From positions 204,623-268,622 of the forward strand of contig CAJYIW010000026.1 in NCBI GenBank assembly GCA_913775095.1: a stretch of DNA of 64,000 nucleotides, written 5' to 3'. Source of the stretch: an uncultured Siphonobacter sp. (GTDB lineage Bacteria; Bacteroidota; Bacteroidia; Cytophagales; Spirosomataceae). Shown piece after piece: positions 9,377 through 19,070 of this stretch (within the stretch, counting starts at the first letter, position 1; every line of letters begins with the position of its first letter). The notes under the pieces were generated by a model. The model saw only the letters and a list, made by a program, of their open reading frames with translations, did not search any database and was not told the origin of the DNA. The translations under genes and the position numbers were made by a program.

Positions 9377-9448
9377 TCAATTAAGAGAGTTGGTTGCTAA
9401 TCGTTTCTGACAATTGGCGAATAACTGATAACGAATAACGTAAGTATA

Positions 9449-10768
9449 ATGGCAGAGCACAATCACCATTTTAATCCAGCGGAGATGGAAGAATGGTATG
9501 ACTTTACCTCCTCCTCAAAGCGGAAGCTGATTATCGGTATGCTGGCAGGTCTGGCTACTCTTTTGATTGGTGCATTCTTAGTATCCAAAGGTCTGGGCAT
9601 TGGTATCGAGCACGCTCATGAGCACGCCGGACATGCAGGACATGGCCACGAAGCTCACCACGGCTTACCCGTGTGGGCCAAACGGGTGGTAGCTAACCTT
9701 TGGATGAACGCTGAGTTCTTTACAGGGATTTCAGTTATCGGAATGTTCTTTGTTGCCATCCAGTATCTGTCATGGGCAGGATGGTCTTCAATCATCAAAC
9801 GTATTCCTGAAGCATTCCCTGCGTTTTTGCCTTTCTCAGGGGCAGTTATGTTAATCCTTTACTTTGCTTTTGGTCAGGAACTGTTCCACTGGCGTCATGA
9901 AGGAATAATGGATCCTGAAAGCGAGCATTACGATAAAATTATTGCGGGTAAAAGCTGGTATTTAAATAATGCCTTCTTCGTGATCAGAACCGTACTTTAC
10001 ATCGGTTTATGGTATGGTTTGTGGGTTTTCCTGCGTAATCTTTCCAAACAGGAAGATGAAATTGGTGGAACCGAGTGGTGGTATAAAATGAAAAACCTTT
10101 CCCGGGCTTTCGTTTTAGTATTCGCTGTTACTTCCTCTACCTGTGCTTGGGACTGGGCCATGTCTATTGATACACACTGGTTCTCAACCATGTTTGGATG
10201 GTATCACTTTGCTTCCTGGCACGTATCAGGCTACGCAGTGATTACGCTGACTGTCATCATCCTGAAAGAAAAAGGGTACTTACACAGTGTGAATGAAAAC
10301 CATTTACACGATTTAGGTAAATTCATGTTTGCTTTCTCGATCTTCTGGACGTATGTATGGTTTGCTCAATTCCTGTTGATTTACTATGCAAACATGCCCG
10401 AAGAAACTATTTATTTCCGTGAGCGTTTCAGTGGATATGGTGGAATTTACAAAGCTCCTTTCTTCATCAACCTGATCATGGGCTTTTTAGCCCCATTCTT
10501 ATGGTTCATGACTCGTGATGCTAAACGTAATTTCACCTTCCTGAAAGTTGGAGCTTGTGCAATTCTGGTGGCTCACTATTTTGATTTCTATCAGATGATG
10601 ATGCCCGGAATCATGGGAGAAAAAGGTGGAATTGGCTTAATTGAGTGGGGATCAACGATTTTCTTTGCTTCAGCTTTTGGTTTTGTTATCAATAACCAGT
10701 TAACGAAGCTTTCCTTAGTGGCTAAAAACCACCCCATGCTGGAAGAAGCTGTTCATCACGATATTTAG
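9449..10768 (+). CDS. actF: Alternative complex III subunit ActF (NrfD-like membrane subunit)
   Basis: 439 residues with about ten hydrophobic helices, homologous in design to ActC. The N-terminal segment carries a His-rich periplasmic loop (EHAHEHAGHAGHGHEAHHG, about residues 55-73) that may bind metal, an unusual local composition. In known complexes ActF is the second large membrane subunit and contacts ActD/ActE and the associated aa3 oxidase. The oxidase genes coxB and coxA follow directly, consistent with a supercomplex. Confidence 0.93.
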   Translation: MAEHNHHFNPAEMEEWYDFTSSSKRKLIIGMLAGLATLLIGAFLVSKGLGIGIEHAHEHAGHAGHGHEAHHGLPVWAKRVVANLWMNAEFFTGISVIGMFFVAIQYLSWAGWSSIIKRIPEAFPAFLPFSGAVMLILYFAFGQELFHWRHEGIMDPESEHYDKIIAGKSWYLNNAFFVIRTVLYIGLWYGLWVFLRNLSKQEDEIGGTEWWYKMKNLSRAFVLVFAVTSSTCAWDWAMSIDTHWFSTMFGWYHFASWHVSGYAVITLTVIILKEKGYLHSVNENHLHDLGKFMFAFSIFWTYVWFAQFLLIYYANMPEETIYFRERFSGYGGIYKAPFFINLIMGFLAPFLWFMTRDAKRNFTFLKVGACAILVAHYFDFYQMMMPGIMGEKGGIGLIEWGSTIFFASAFGFVINNQLTKLSLVAKNHPMLEEAVHHDI

Positions 10769-10817
10769 TCGAGTACTTGTAGAGCTGTAATAGTTAGTTT
10801 TAAAAACAAAGATTGTC

Positions 10818-11936
10818 ATGGTTTATATCGTTGGTTTGCTAGCGGCGGTTCTTTTAGTACTCACTTTAGTGGTACTGAACAGAATGTCCGTGTTTACCAA
10901 AGGATTCGCCTCTAATCAGGATGCGGACACTCCGGGTATGGCGAACAAAATCAATGCGGCATTATTGCCAATTGTATTCCTTTTAGGAAGTGTTGCGGGT
11001 GTTTGGTCTTTTATTGAGGCTGCTCCCAAATTTCTGCCTGCTCCTTCCTCGGAGCACGGCGTACATACCGATAGTATGTTCTGGTGGTTTATGGCTATCG
11101 TTACGACGGCCTTCTTCCTGACCAGCGTTCTGTTATTCGTGTTTGCTTTTAAATACCAGTACGATCCGAAACGCCGGGCTACCTTTTATCCAGTAAATCA
11201 CCGTCTGGAATTAGCTTGGACTGTAATTCCTGCGATTGTCATGGCAATCATGGTATTCATGGGATGGAGAGTATGGCGTGACATTACCAGCGAAGCTCCA
11301 GCGGATGCTTACGTAATCGAAGTAACCGGTAAGCAATTCAACTGGATTGCCCGTTACCCTGGTATGGACGACAACAAATTAGGTAGCTACAATTATAAAC
11401 TAATTGATGCTACTAATGAGGTGGGTATTGACATGACGGATGAGAATTCATTCGATGACGTAATCAGTAACACCCTTTATATTCCCAAAGGTGTTCCTGT
11501 TCTTTTGAAAATCCGTGCCCGTGACGTATTACACAGTGTGTTTTTACCTCACCTGCGTGTGAAAATGGATGCCGTACCTGGAATGCCCACCAAATTCTGG
11601 TTCAAGGCAACCAAGACTACGGATGAAATGAAAGCCGAAACCAATGATCCCAAATTTGAGTACCGTTTGAACTGTACTGAAATCTGTGGACAAGGTCACT
11701 TCTCCATGAAGATGAACGTTGTGGTATTGGAAGAAGAGGATTTCCAGGCTTGGCTGAAAACGCAAAAGTCTTTCCTTGCTACCAATGCTAGTTATTTAGA
11801 TCGTGTACCCGCTCGTTTGAAAGCAAAAGCGATGAAGTATACAGAATCTGGATCGGAGGAAGAAACCCCTGAAGGAGGAGAAGCCCCCGCTGACAGCACT
11901 GCGTCAGCATCAGCTGCTACCGCTTCACTTCGTTAA
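10818..11936 (+). CDS. coxB: Cytochrome c oxidase subunit II
   Basis: 372 residues. Hydrophobic helices near the N-terminus and at about 90-150 anchor a periplasmic cupredoxin domain. The CuA site is complete: H239 (VLHSVF) and C286-x3-C290-x3-H294-x2-M297 (CTEICGQGHFSM), so it can accept electrons. There is no fused cytochrome c domain, so the donor is probably a heme of ACIII. A low-complexity Glu/Ala/Ser tail ends the protein. It lies 28 bases upstream of coxA. Confidence 0.95.
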   Translation: MVYIVGLLAAVLLVLTLVVLNRMSVFTKGFASNQDADTPGMANKINAALLPIVFLLGSVAGVWSFIEAAPKFLPAPSSEHGVHTDSMFWWFMAIVTTAFFLTSVLLFVFAFKYQYDPKRRATFYPVNHRLELAWTVIPAIVMAIMVFMGWRVWRDITSEAPADAYVIEVTGKQFNWIARYPGMDDNKLGSYNYKLIDATNEVGIDMTDENSFDDVISNTLYIPKGVPVLLKIRARDVLHSVFLPHLRVKMDAVPGMPTKFWFKATKTTDEMKAETNDPKFEYRLNCTEICGQGHFSMKMNVVVLEEEDFQAWLKTQKSFLATNASYLDRVPARLKAKAMKYTESGSEEETPEGGEAPADSTASASAATASLR

Positions 11937-11964
11937 TTTTGCATCTTTAAATCAATAACGCGAT

Positions 11965-13857
11965 ATGGCAACGGCTGCACTGACTCACGACGCTCACTCA
12001 CACGAGCACGAGCATCATGAGCATCACGAGCAAAATTTTATTCAGAAATACGTCTTTTCTGAAGACCATAAAATGATCGCTAAGCAGTACCTGGTGACAG
12101 GTATCATCTGGGCTTTCATTGGTGGTTTGCTATCTATCTTATTCCGTCTTCAATTAGGTTTTCCTGATATGAAACTGGATGGTCTCCGCTGGTTACTCGG
12201 CGAGTGGATCAATCCTGAGGGTAAACTGGAATCGGAGTTCTACCTGGCCCTGGTCACCATGCACGGTACCATCATGGTATTCTTCGTGTTAACGGCTGGT
12301 TTGAGTGGTACGTTCTCAAACTTCCTGATTCCCCTTCAGATTGGTGCCCGTGATATGGCATCGGGTTTCCTTAACATGCTTTCTTACTGGTTCTTCTTAG
12401 TAGCCAGTGTGATCATGTTATGCTCTCTGTTCATTTCAACGGGTCCTGCTGCAGGTGGCTGGGTAATTTATCCTCCTTTATCTGCTATTCCAACGGCCTC
12501 TAATGGCTCAGGTATGGGTATGTCGCTGTGGCTGGTGGCAATGGCTTTGTTCATTGTTTCTCAGTTGATGGGTGGACTTAACTACGTAACGACGATCATC
12601 AACTTACGTACGCGGGGTCTTTCCTTCAGTAAATTACCACTGACGATCTGGTCATTTTTCCTGACCGCAGTATTGGGTATCCTTTCTTTCCCTGTACTGT
12701 TATCAGCGGCTCTGTTACTGATCTTTGATCGTAACTTCGGAACAAGTTTCTACATCTCTGAAATCTACATTGGTGGTGAAGCTCTGCCTCAGCAAGGCGG
12801 TTCTGCTATCTTGTTCCAGCACTTATTCTGGTTCCTGGGACACCCTGAGGTATACATTGTATTATTACCTGCCTTAGGTATCACTTCAGAAGTTATTGCC
12901 ACCAACGCACGTAAGCCTATTTTCGGTTACCGTGCCATGATTGGTTCGATGTTAGGGATTACTTTGTTGGCGTTCATCGTTTGGGCTCACCACATGTTCG
13001 TTACGGGTATGAACCCCTTCTTGGGATCGGTATTTATGTTCCTGACGCTGATCATTGCTGTACCTTCAGCAGTAAAAGGCTTCAACTACATCACTACGCT
13101 CTGGAAAGGTAACATCGTCTTTACGCCGGCCATGTTGTTCTCAATCGGTCTGGTGTCTTTATTCATCGCTGGTGGTGTAACAGGTATTATCCTGGGGAAT
13201 GCTGCTTTGGATATTCAGCTGCACGATACCTACTTCGTTGTTGCTCACTTCCACTTAGTAATGGGGTCTGCCTCATTCTTTGGACTGATGGCAGGGGTTT
13301 ACCACTGGTTCCCTAAAATGTATGGCCGTATGATGAATAACACCTTAGGGTATATTCACTTCTGGTTGTCATTCATTGGTGTATTCTGTGTATTCTTCCC
13401 TATGCACTACATTGGTATCGCTGGTTTCCCCCGTCGTTACTATTCATTCTCAACGTATGATATGACGAACTCTTTCGCTGACCTGAACCAGTTCATCAGC
13501 GTAGCTGCTATCATTACGTTTGCCGCACAGGGTCTTTTTGCCTGGAATTTCTTCTACTCTATCTTCAGAGGTAAGAAATCCGTTCAAAACCCATGGCGTT
13601 CCACTACGCTTGAGTGGACTACTCCAGTAGTAGTAGGTCACGGAAACTGGGAAGGACCTATTCCTGCCGTATACCGTTGGCCATACGATTACTCGAAACC
13701 AGGAGCAGTGGAAGATTTTATTCCTCAGACGGTTCCTTTCTCTTCTACTCCTGAGTCGAACCTGCCCGAAGAAAACGAGCAAATCGCCCTTGAGAAAACG
13801 ATTGAAGAGTTACACCCTTACCAGAAAGAAGTTTCAGCTAAGTCTGGCGGGCATTAA
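11965..13857 (+). CDS. coxA: Cytochrome c oxidase subunit I (aa3 type, A1 family)
   Basis: 630 residues with twelve or more membrane helices. All metal ligands can be read: heme a ligand H100 (MHGT), CuB ligands H293 (GHPEVY) and H342-H343, the cross-linking Tyr Y297, and H428/H430 (HFH) for the heme pair. E295 in GHPEVY places it in the A1-type group. A His/Glu-rich N-terminus (HDAHSHEHEHHEHHEQ) is unusual but non-catalytic. It reduces oxygen to water and pumps protons. It ends the act-cox operon, followed by a strong terminator. Subunits III and IV are in the next operon. Confidence 0.96.
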   Translation: MATAALTHDAHSHEHEHHEHHEQNFIQKYVFSEDHKMIAKQYLVTGIIWAFIGGLLSILFRLQLGFPDMKLDGLRWLLGEWINPEGKLESEFYLALVTMHGTIMVFFVLTAGLSGTFSNFLIPLQIGARDMASGFLNMLSYWFFLVASVIMLCSLFISTGPAAGGWVIYPPLSAIPTASNGSGMGMSLWLVAMALFIVSQLMGGLNYVTTIINLRTRGLSFSKLPLTIWSFFLTAVLGILSFPVLLSAALLLIFDRNFGTSFYISEIYIGGEALPQQGGSAILFQHLFWFLGHPEVYIVLLPALGITSEVIATNARKPIFGYRAMIGSMLGITLLAFIVWAHHMFVTGMNPFLGSVFMFLTLIIAVPSAVKGFNYITTLWKGNIVFTPAMLFSIGLVSLFIAGGVTGIILGNAALDIQLHDTYFVVAHFHLVMGSASFFGLMAGVYHWFPKMYGRMMNNTLGYIHFWLSFIGVFCVFFPMHYIGIAGFPRRYYSFSTYDMTNSFADLNQFISVAAIITFAAQGLFAWNFFYSIFRGKKSVQNPWRSTTLEWTTPVVVGHGNWEGPIPAVYRWPYDYSKPGAVEDFIPQTVPFSSTPESNLPEENEQIALEKTIEELHPYQKEVSAKSGGH

Positions 13858-13879
13858 TAGTATTAGTGTTTAGTAAGTA

Positions 13880-13914
13880 AAGAACGGAACCTCACGGGGT
13901 TCCGTTCTTGTTTT
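13880..13914 (+). terminator. Intrinsic terminator ending the act-cox operon
   Basis: Inverted repeat AGAACGGAACC / GGTTCCGTTCT with a short loop and a TTTT tract, 23 bases after the coxA stop. Confidence 0.9.
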
Positions 13915-13996
13915 ATAGCTCCTGAGCAGGTGGAGAAAGGGAGATGATCCCAAACATTAGTTTGAAATCTTTTTATCATTGAAAAAATTTCAGTAG

Positions 13997-14004
13997 TATC
14001 TTTG
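13997..14004 (+). promoter_or_regulatory. Promoter -7 element for the ctaA operon
   Basis: TATCTTTG matches the TAnnTTTG consensus 22 bases before the ctaA start. No convincing TTTG -33 element lies at the usual spacing. Confidence 0.6.
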
Positions 14005-14026
14005 CAGCCAAGTAAAGAAGGCCGGT

Positions 14027-15046
14027 ATGAATTACAGAAAGTTAGGTATTGCCACCATCATTGCCGTTTACCTGGTCGTCGTGGCTGGAGGCGTGGTTCG
14101 CAGTACGGGTGCAGGAATGGGCTGTCCGGATTGGCCCCGGTGTTTTGGAAGCTGGGTCCCGCCCACTGATATATCTCAATTGCCTGCCAATTACCAGGAG
14201 ATCTTTGGAGCTAAACTCAAAGGTGAAGTTTTATTTAATCCCGTAAAGACCTGGACGGAATACGTAAACCGGCTCATCGGGGCTTTAGCTGGCGTATTTG
14301 TATTTGCAACCTTTATTGCGTCTTTAAAATACTGGAAACGGGATAAGACGATCGTAGTTCTTTCCTTTGTATCTTTTCTATTGATGGGTTTTCAGGGCTG
14401 GTTGGGAGCTAAGGTAGTTTCTACCGAATTGAAACCCCTCATGGTTACGCTCCACATGCTGGTAGCCATTATTATCGTCTTTGTCCTGATCTATGCAGTA
14501 GCCAGGGCTTATTCAGAGGTGAACGAAATAGAAAAAGTTACCCAGAAACCTAAATTGAATTTCATCCTTGCTACAGCCATTATTCTGTCTGTTGTTCAGA
14601 TTCTGATGGGTACTCAGGTACGGGAAGCAATTGATGAAGTGATCTTCAGAATCGGGTATGAGAATCGAGATCAGTGGATTGAACAGGCGAGTCAGTCCGG
14701 CGTATGGTTTTACGTTCACCGATCCTTTTCGCTGGTAGTTTTTGCTTTCCATATGTGGTTCATTCGATCGTTAATGAAGAATACCCAACAGAATGGGTTA
14801 CTACGATCGTACGGAAAAGCGATGCTGGTCCTGGTTGGGCTGGAGATCCTCACGGGAGTCATTATGGCTTATTTCTCCATTCCCGCGTCTCTGCAACCTG
14901 TACATTTAACGCTGTCGATTATCATGTTAGGGGTACAGTTTGTTGCGTTTTTATTACTGAATGCCGAGAACGTTTTCGGCAGAATTAACAGGTCAGAAGC
15001 GAATTCCCTTGCGGCTTCCTTACATACGAGCAATGTCCGAAATTAA
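14027..15046 (+). CDS. ctaA: Heme A synthase (CtaA/COX15)
   Basis: 339 residues with eight predicted helices. It oxidises the methyl group of heme O to make heme A for the aa3 oxidase encoded upstream. The family motifs are visible: GGVVRSTGAGMGCPDWPRCFG near the N-terminus (Cys pair in the first extracytoplasmic loop), GFQGWLGAKVVST, and conserved His residues in HML, HRSFSL and VHLTLS. The 3' end overlaps the ctaB start by 14 bases. First gene of the eight-gene oxidase completion and assembly operon. Confidence 0.95.
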   Translation: MNYRKLGIATIIAVYLVVVAGGVVRSTGAGMGCPDWPRCFGSWVPPTDISQLPANYQEIFGAKLKGEVLFNPVKTWTEYVNRLIGALAGVFVFATFIASLKYWKRDKTIVVLSFVSFLLMGFQGWLGAKVVSTELKPLMVTLHMLVAIIIVFVLIYAVARAYSEVNEIEKVTQKPKLNFILATAIILSVVQILMGTQVREAIDEVIFRIGYENRDQWIEQASQSGVWFYVHRSFSLVVFAFHMWFIRSLMKNTQQNGLLRSYGKAMLVLVGLEILTGVIMAYFSIPASLQPVHLTLSIIMLGVQFVAFLLLNAENVFGRINRSEANSLAASLHTSNVRN

Positions 15047-15923
15047 AACGAGCGTACTAGAACTTACCTGGCAGGAAAAAGCCAAAGCATACTTTGAGTT
15101 ACTCAAGCATCGGCTCAGTAGTTACGTAGCCTTATCCGGTACGTTTGGGTATTATCTGGCGGTGAAAGAAATCAACTGGTTCAATCTGATTTTAATCACG
15201 ATTGCGGGTTTTCTTATTACGGGGTCCTCAAACATCATTAATCAGATCTACGAAAAGGATACGGATTATTTGATGAAGCGGACGAGAAATCGTCCCTTAC
15301 CATCCAACCGATTGAGCATTACGGAAGCGACCGTTTTCTGTCTGATCCTGTTAGCGATTAGTCTTTTTCTGTTCGTACATTTCTTCAATTTCCGGTCAGC
15401 GATTGCAGCCCTGCTTTCCGTGGTGCTGTACGGATTCGTTTATACGCCTCTTAAACGTTCAGGAGCCATTGCGGTGTTTGCCGGAGCTTTTCCCGGAGCT
15501 TTTCCTCCCATGATTGGGTGGGTAGCGGCAACCAATGCTTTTGGCTGGGAGCCAGGCGTGTTATTTGCTATTCAGTTTTTCTGGCAATTCCCGCACTTCT
15601 GGGCTTTAGCCTGGATGATTGACAGCGATTACAAGCAGGCGGGTATTCAGTTGTTGCCTTATAATGGAAGCAAAGACCGGAAAACTGCCAAAGCCATTAT
15701 TGGGTACACCCTTTTTCTGTTACCCCTGGGCTGGATTCCTTACGAATTAGGAATCACTGGTATTACTTCAGCCATTCTGGCTACGTTGGGTGGATTGTTT
15801 TTCTTAGCTCACGGCATTTATCTGTTTCGGGTTATTAATGACGCCGCCGCCCGTCGCCTGTTTTTTGTTTCAATATCCTATCTGCCGATCTTACAGATCG
15901 TGTTTTTACTAGATAAAGCGTAA
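15033..15923 (+). CDS. ctaB: Protoheme IX farnesyltransferase (heme O synthase)
   Basis: 296 residues from the ATG at 15033 (MSEIKTSVLEL). A longer in-frame start at 14961 would overlap ctaA by 86 bases and lacks homology-like sequence, so the shorter form is chosen. This UbiA-family membrane prenyltransferase adds farnesyl to heme B. The Asp-rich motif is readable as NIINQIYEKDTDYLMKRTRN, and the second motif region is DSDYKQAGIQLLP. It acts before CtaA in heme A synthesis. Overlap with ctaA implies translational coupling. Confidence 0.95.
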   Translation: MSEIKTSVLELTWQEKAKAYFELLKHRLSSYVALSGTFGYYLAVKEINWFNLILITIAGFLITGSSNIINQIYEKDTDYLMKRTRNRPLPSNRLSITEATVFCLILLAISLFLFVHFFNFRSAIAALLSVVLYGFVYTPLKRSGAIAVFAGAFPGAFPPMIGWVAATNAFGWEPGVLFAIQFFWQFPHFWALAWMIDSDYKQAGIQLLPYNGSKDRKTAKAIIGYTLFLLPLGWIPYELGITGITSAILATLGGLFFLAHGIYLFRVINDAAARRLFFVSISYLPILQIVFLLDKA

Positions 15924-15960
15924 ACCCATTTAAACCCCACGGGAGTAATCTTTTACAGTC

Positions 15961-16554
15961 ATGAATACTGAATTATCATCGGTAGAAAACTTTACGGCAG
16001 AAGCGAAACCTACATTTTCGTTTAATCCGAAAAAATTTATGCTTTGGCTGGCCATTGCCAGCATTACCATGTCCTTTGCCGGCTGGACCAGTGCTTATCT
16101 GGTTCGTCGTGCGGAGGGAAACTGGCTGGAATTTGAAATCCCCAGGATTTTCTGGTACAGCACGGGGGTAATGCTGATTAGTAGCCTATTTATGCATTTA
16201 TCAGTGCGTGCCGCAAAAAAAGACCAGTTTGGTCCACTGAAAACAGCGATTTCGATTACTTTTGCACTCGGCTTGGTCTTTCTATACTTACAGGTTCAGG
16301 GATTTTATGAATTGGTAAGTCAGAAGTTATTCCTGGTCGGCAATCCAGCAGTTTCTTTTTTTGATGTTTTAATTTTCATTCACGGCCTTCACGTAATCAG
16401 TGGATTGATTGTTTTAATCGTCTCTTTTGTGTCGGCCTGGCAAATGAAGATTCATTCCAAAAACAGAAACCGTATCGAAATGGCGGCCATGTACTGGCAT
16501 TTCCTCGATGGATTGTGGTTATACCTGTTTGTCTTCCTTTTGAATTTCCGGTAG
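15961..16554 (+). CDS. Cytochrome c oxidase subunit III-like protein (short paralogue)
   Basis: 197 residues with five hydrophobic helices. The C-terminal signature (FIHGLHVISG and MYWHFLDGLWLYLF) belongs to heme-copper oxidase subunit III. It is shorter than the subunit III encoded next door, which has seven helices, and the two sequences differ strongly. Paired subunit III genes are usual in Bacteroidota oxidase clusters; which of the two is in the oxidase, or whether both are, cannot be read from sequence. Confidence 0.88.
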   Translation: MNTELSSVENFTAEAKPTFSFNPKKFMLWLAIASITMSFAGWTSAYLVRRAEGNWLEFEIPRIFWYSTGVMLISSLFMHLSVRAAKKDQFGPLKTAISITFALGLVFLYLQVQGFYELVSQKLFLVGNPAVSFFDVLIFIHGLHVISGLIVLIVSFVSAWQMKIHSKNRNRIEMAAMYWHFLDGLWLYLFVFLLNFR

Positions 16555-16640
16555 AACAAACGCCCCGGTGATTAGTTCACCAAACGTCTCTCAACGGAGC
16601 GAGAAAACGAAATTATTAACTGTAAACCGAATTAGCGTAC

Positions 16641-17402
16641 ATGGCAACACACGCTGCTGCTGAACCGAAACAACTATGGCTGGGTGGTGCTGAACCAATG
16701 AAAGCCAGCTATGGTAAATTGATGATGTGGATCTTCCTGGTATCGGATGCATTTACATTCTCTGGACTACTCATTGCTTACGGATTGGTCCGTTACAGTC
16801 ACCCTTCCTTCGAAGGCGTACCAGCCGAATTCGTTTTTTCTACGGAGTACTGGCCTATTCCGGAAAAAGTATTCGAAGCGGTGCCATTCTTCCACGGCTA
16901 CCAGTTACCTCTGGTTTTCGTTGGAATTATGACCTTCATTCTGATCTTCAGTTCCGTTACGATGGTACTCGCTGTTGAAGCAGGTCACCGGAATGACAAG
17001 TCTGACGTTGAGAAATGGATGCTCTGGACGATCCTGGGTGGTATCACTTTCCTGGGCTCTCAGGCCTGGGAGTGGGGTCACTTCATCACGGGTACTGACA
17101 AACCAACGATTGTAACCGACATCATTAACGGAGTACAGGTAACTAAAGAAGTATTTGGAGCTAATTTACACGTCAACCAATACGGTCCTCAGCCTTTTGC
17201 TGATTTCTTCTTCTTCATCACAGGTTTCCACGGAACACACGTAACATCCGGCGTAATCCTGAACATCATTGTTTTCTTTAACGTTTGTATGGGTCTATAC
17301 GAGCGTCGTGGACACTATGAGATGGTTGAAAAAGTAGGTCTTTACTGGCACTTTGTAGACTTAGTCTGGGTCTTCGTATTTACATTCTTCTATCTGGTTT
17401 AA
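16641..17402 (+). CDS. coxC: Cytochrome c oxidase subunit III
   Basis: 253 residues, near the usual full subunit III length, with seven hydrophobic helices. Family signatures: GSQAWEWGHFI with its conserved Glu, FFFITGFHGTHVTSG, and the C-terminal LYWHFVDLVWVFVFTFFYL. It stabilises subunit I and helps sustain proton uptake. It lies 86 bases after the short paralogue and 19 before the subunit IV gene. Confidence 0.93.
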   Translation: MATHAAAEPKQLWLGGAEPMKASYGKLMMWIFLVSDAFTFSGLLIAYGLVRYSHPSFEGVPAEFVFSTEYWPIPEKVFEAVPFFHGYQLPLVFVGIMTFILIFSSVTMVLAVEAGHRNDKSDVEKWMLWTILGGITFLGSQAWEWGHFITGTDKPTIVTDIINGVQVTKEVFGANLHVNQYGPQPFADFFFFITGFHGTHVTSGVILNIIVFFNVCMGLYERRGHYEMVEKVGLYWHFVDLVWVFVFTFFYLV

Positions 17403-17421
17403 TTGAAAAGCATAAGTCGTC

Positions 17422-17754
17422 ATGGCATCTGAATATAACGAGTTTATCGAGAAGGACGGTAAGATGGTTGCTAAGCCTCAGACCAAGGCCATCTGGAAAA
17501 CCTTTTGGATTTTATTAATCATTACTGTACTGGAATTCGTGGTGGCTTTTTCACTGCCTCACCATTATCATATTCTGAAGGTAGCCATCTTCGTAGGAAT
17601 GACCTTAATTAAGGCCGCTTACATCATGGGCGATTTCATGCACTTATCACAGGAAACGAAAGGTCTTTTCTGGACTATTCTGGTTCCGATCGTGTTTATT
17701 GCCTGGCTGGTGTTAGCTCTTTTACTCGAAGGTGGTTTTATCTCTACTTACTAA
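17422..17754 (+). CDS. Cytochrome c oxidase subunit IV (prokaryotic CtaF/CoxD type)
   Basis: 110 residues with three hydrophobic helices and the family-like segment LKVAIFVGMTLIKAAYIMG followed by DFMHLSQE. This small subunit assists oxidase assembly in the membrane. It is the last structural gene of the cluster; assembly factors follow. Confidence 0.9.
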   Translation: MASEYNEFIEKDGKMVAKPQTKAIWKTFWILLIITVLEFVVAFSLPHHYHILKVAIFVGMTLIKAAYIMGDFMHLSQETKGLFWTILVPIVFIAWLVLALLLEGGFISTY

Positions 17755-17767
17755 TCACATTAATATG

Positions 17768-17775
17768 TACTTTTG
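17768..17775 (+). promoter_or_regulatory. Possible internal promoter -7 element before sco
   Basis: TACTTTTG matches TAnnTTTG in the 42-base gap between the subunit IV gene and sco, and would give a separate transcript for the copper-assembly genes. No clear -33 element is seen. Confidence 0.45.
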
Positions 17776-17796
17776 TGCATATTAAGAGAGCTAGTT

Positions 17797-18519
17797 ATGT
17801 GGAATTTTAAAAAAGCCGGAATCCTGACTCTCATGTTGGTGATTCCGGTTTTGTTTTTTTTGTGGATTCGTTTCGGAGGCGTCAATCATTATACCCTGCC
17901 CCGCTACTTCCCCCTTCGTGATTCGACAACGAATCAGATTCAGATTATTAACAACGGACCCGATCGTTCCTGGTGGGAGCCTGAACAGGACACTATATTC
18001 CATACCATCCCTGATTTCCATTTACTGAATCAGGATAGTGTGGAAGTAAATCGTGATCTGATCAAAGGCAAGATTGTAGTGGCCGATTTCTTTTTTAGCC
18101 GCTGCCCAACCATCTGCCCTAAAATGTCGAGTCAACTGAATCGCATTCAGGATGTCTTTCTGAACTATCCGGAAGTGTTACTGGTGTCTCATTCCATTGA
18201 TCCGGTCCATGACACGCCGTCTGTTTTACGGGCGTATGCCAAACGTTATGAAGCCGAAGCCAATAAATGGGTCTTTCTGACGGGGGATAAATCCCAGATC
18301 TATCAGTTAGCTATAAAGGGGTATAAACTGGCCGTACAGGATGATAACGCGAAAACGGGTTCAGACGAAACTTTCACTCACGACAGTAAGTTAGTTCTCG
18401 TAGATAAAGACGGTGTTATTCGGGGTTATTATGATGCAGAAGATAAGGAAGAAATAGATCGTCTTATTCTGGAAATCCGGGTATTACAGGATATTTACAA
18501 CAAAAGAGAATCAAAATGA
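17797..18519 (+). CDS. SCO1/SenC family copper chaperone for cytochrome oxidase
   Basis: 240 residues from the ATG at 17797; an in-frame TTG eight codons upstream falls on the -7-like element and is less likely. A single N-terminal membrane helix (about residues 6-24) anchors a thioredoxin-like domain with the copper motif CPTICP and the distal His in FTHDSK. SCO proteins insert copper into the CuA site of subunit II or reduce its cysteines. The stop overlaps the next start (ATGA). Confidence 0.94.
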   Translation: MWNFKKAGILTLMLVIPVLFFLWIRFGGVNHYTLPRYFPLRDSTTNQIQIINNGPDRSWWEPEQDTIFHTIPDFHLLNQDSVEVNRDLIKGKIVVADFFFSRCPTICPKMSSQLNRIQDVFLNYPEVLLVSHSIDPVHDTPSVLRAYAKRYEAEANKWVFLTGDKSQIYQLAIKGYKLAVQDDNAKTGSDETFTHDSKLVLVDKDGVIRGYYDAEDKEEIDRLILEIRVLQDIYNKRESK

Positions 18520-19070
18520 GTCAGGTGATTATTCCTCAGGAAAAACAGAAAAGCTATTTGATGTGGATTCGCATCTTATCCTTTGCGATTCCAATTGCCG
18601 TAGCTGTACTTCTTAATCCACGGGTTCCCAAGCTTGATTTGGGGGAGTGGACGAAAATACTTCCTCATTTAAATGCCGCCATCAACACGGCTACTTCACT
18701 TTTGCTGATAGCAGGCTTCTTTTTCATCAAAAGAGGAAACATAGATGGTCACCGCAGAAGCATGCAGACTGCTTTTGTATTAGGCTCTCTGTTTTTGGTT
18801 AGTTATGTTCTTTATCACCTGACTACTGAATCGACCAAGTTCGGTGGGGAAGGGGCCTTGATTCGCGGATTTTACTATACGGTTCTGGTAAGTCATATTG
18901 TGCTTTCAGTCGTAGTAGTACCCTTCGTTTTACTGGCCGTATATTATGCCTGGAGTAATCAGATTCCACGCCACAAACGAATTGTAAAGGTAACCTATCC
19001 TTTATGGTTATACGTTTCCGTGACGGGTGTAATTGCCTACTTAATGATTAGCCCTTATTATCACTCATGA
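18516..19070 (+). CDS. DUF420 (CtaM/YozB-like) membrane protein, oxidase maturation candidate
   Basis: 184 residues with five hydrophobic helices and conserved-type His residues (PHLNAAINT, GHRRSMQTAF, YHLTTES, SHIVLS, RHKRIVKVTYPLWLYVSVTGV). It matches the DUF420 family, whose Gram-positive member CtaM is required for heme-copper oxidase maturation. It overlaps sco by four bases and the next gene by four bases (ATGA both times), which points to coupled translation. Confidence 0.88.
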   Translation: MSQVIIPQEKQKSYLMWIRILSFAIPIAVAVLLNPRVPKLDLGEWTKILPHLNAAINTATSLLLIAGFFFIKRGNIDGHRRSMQTAFVLGSLFLVSYVLYHLTTESTKFGGEGALIRGFYYTVLVSHIVLSVVVVPFVLLAVYYAWSNQIPRHKRIVKVTYPLWLYVSVTGVIAYLMISPYYHS

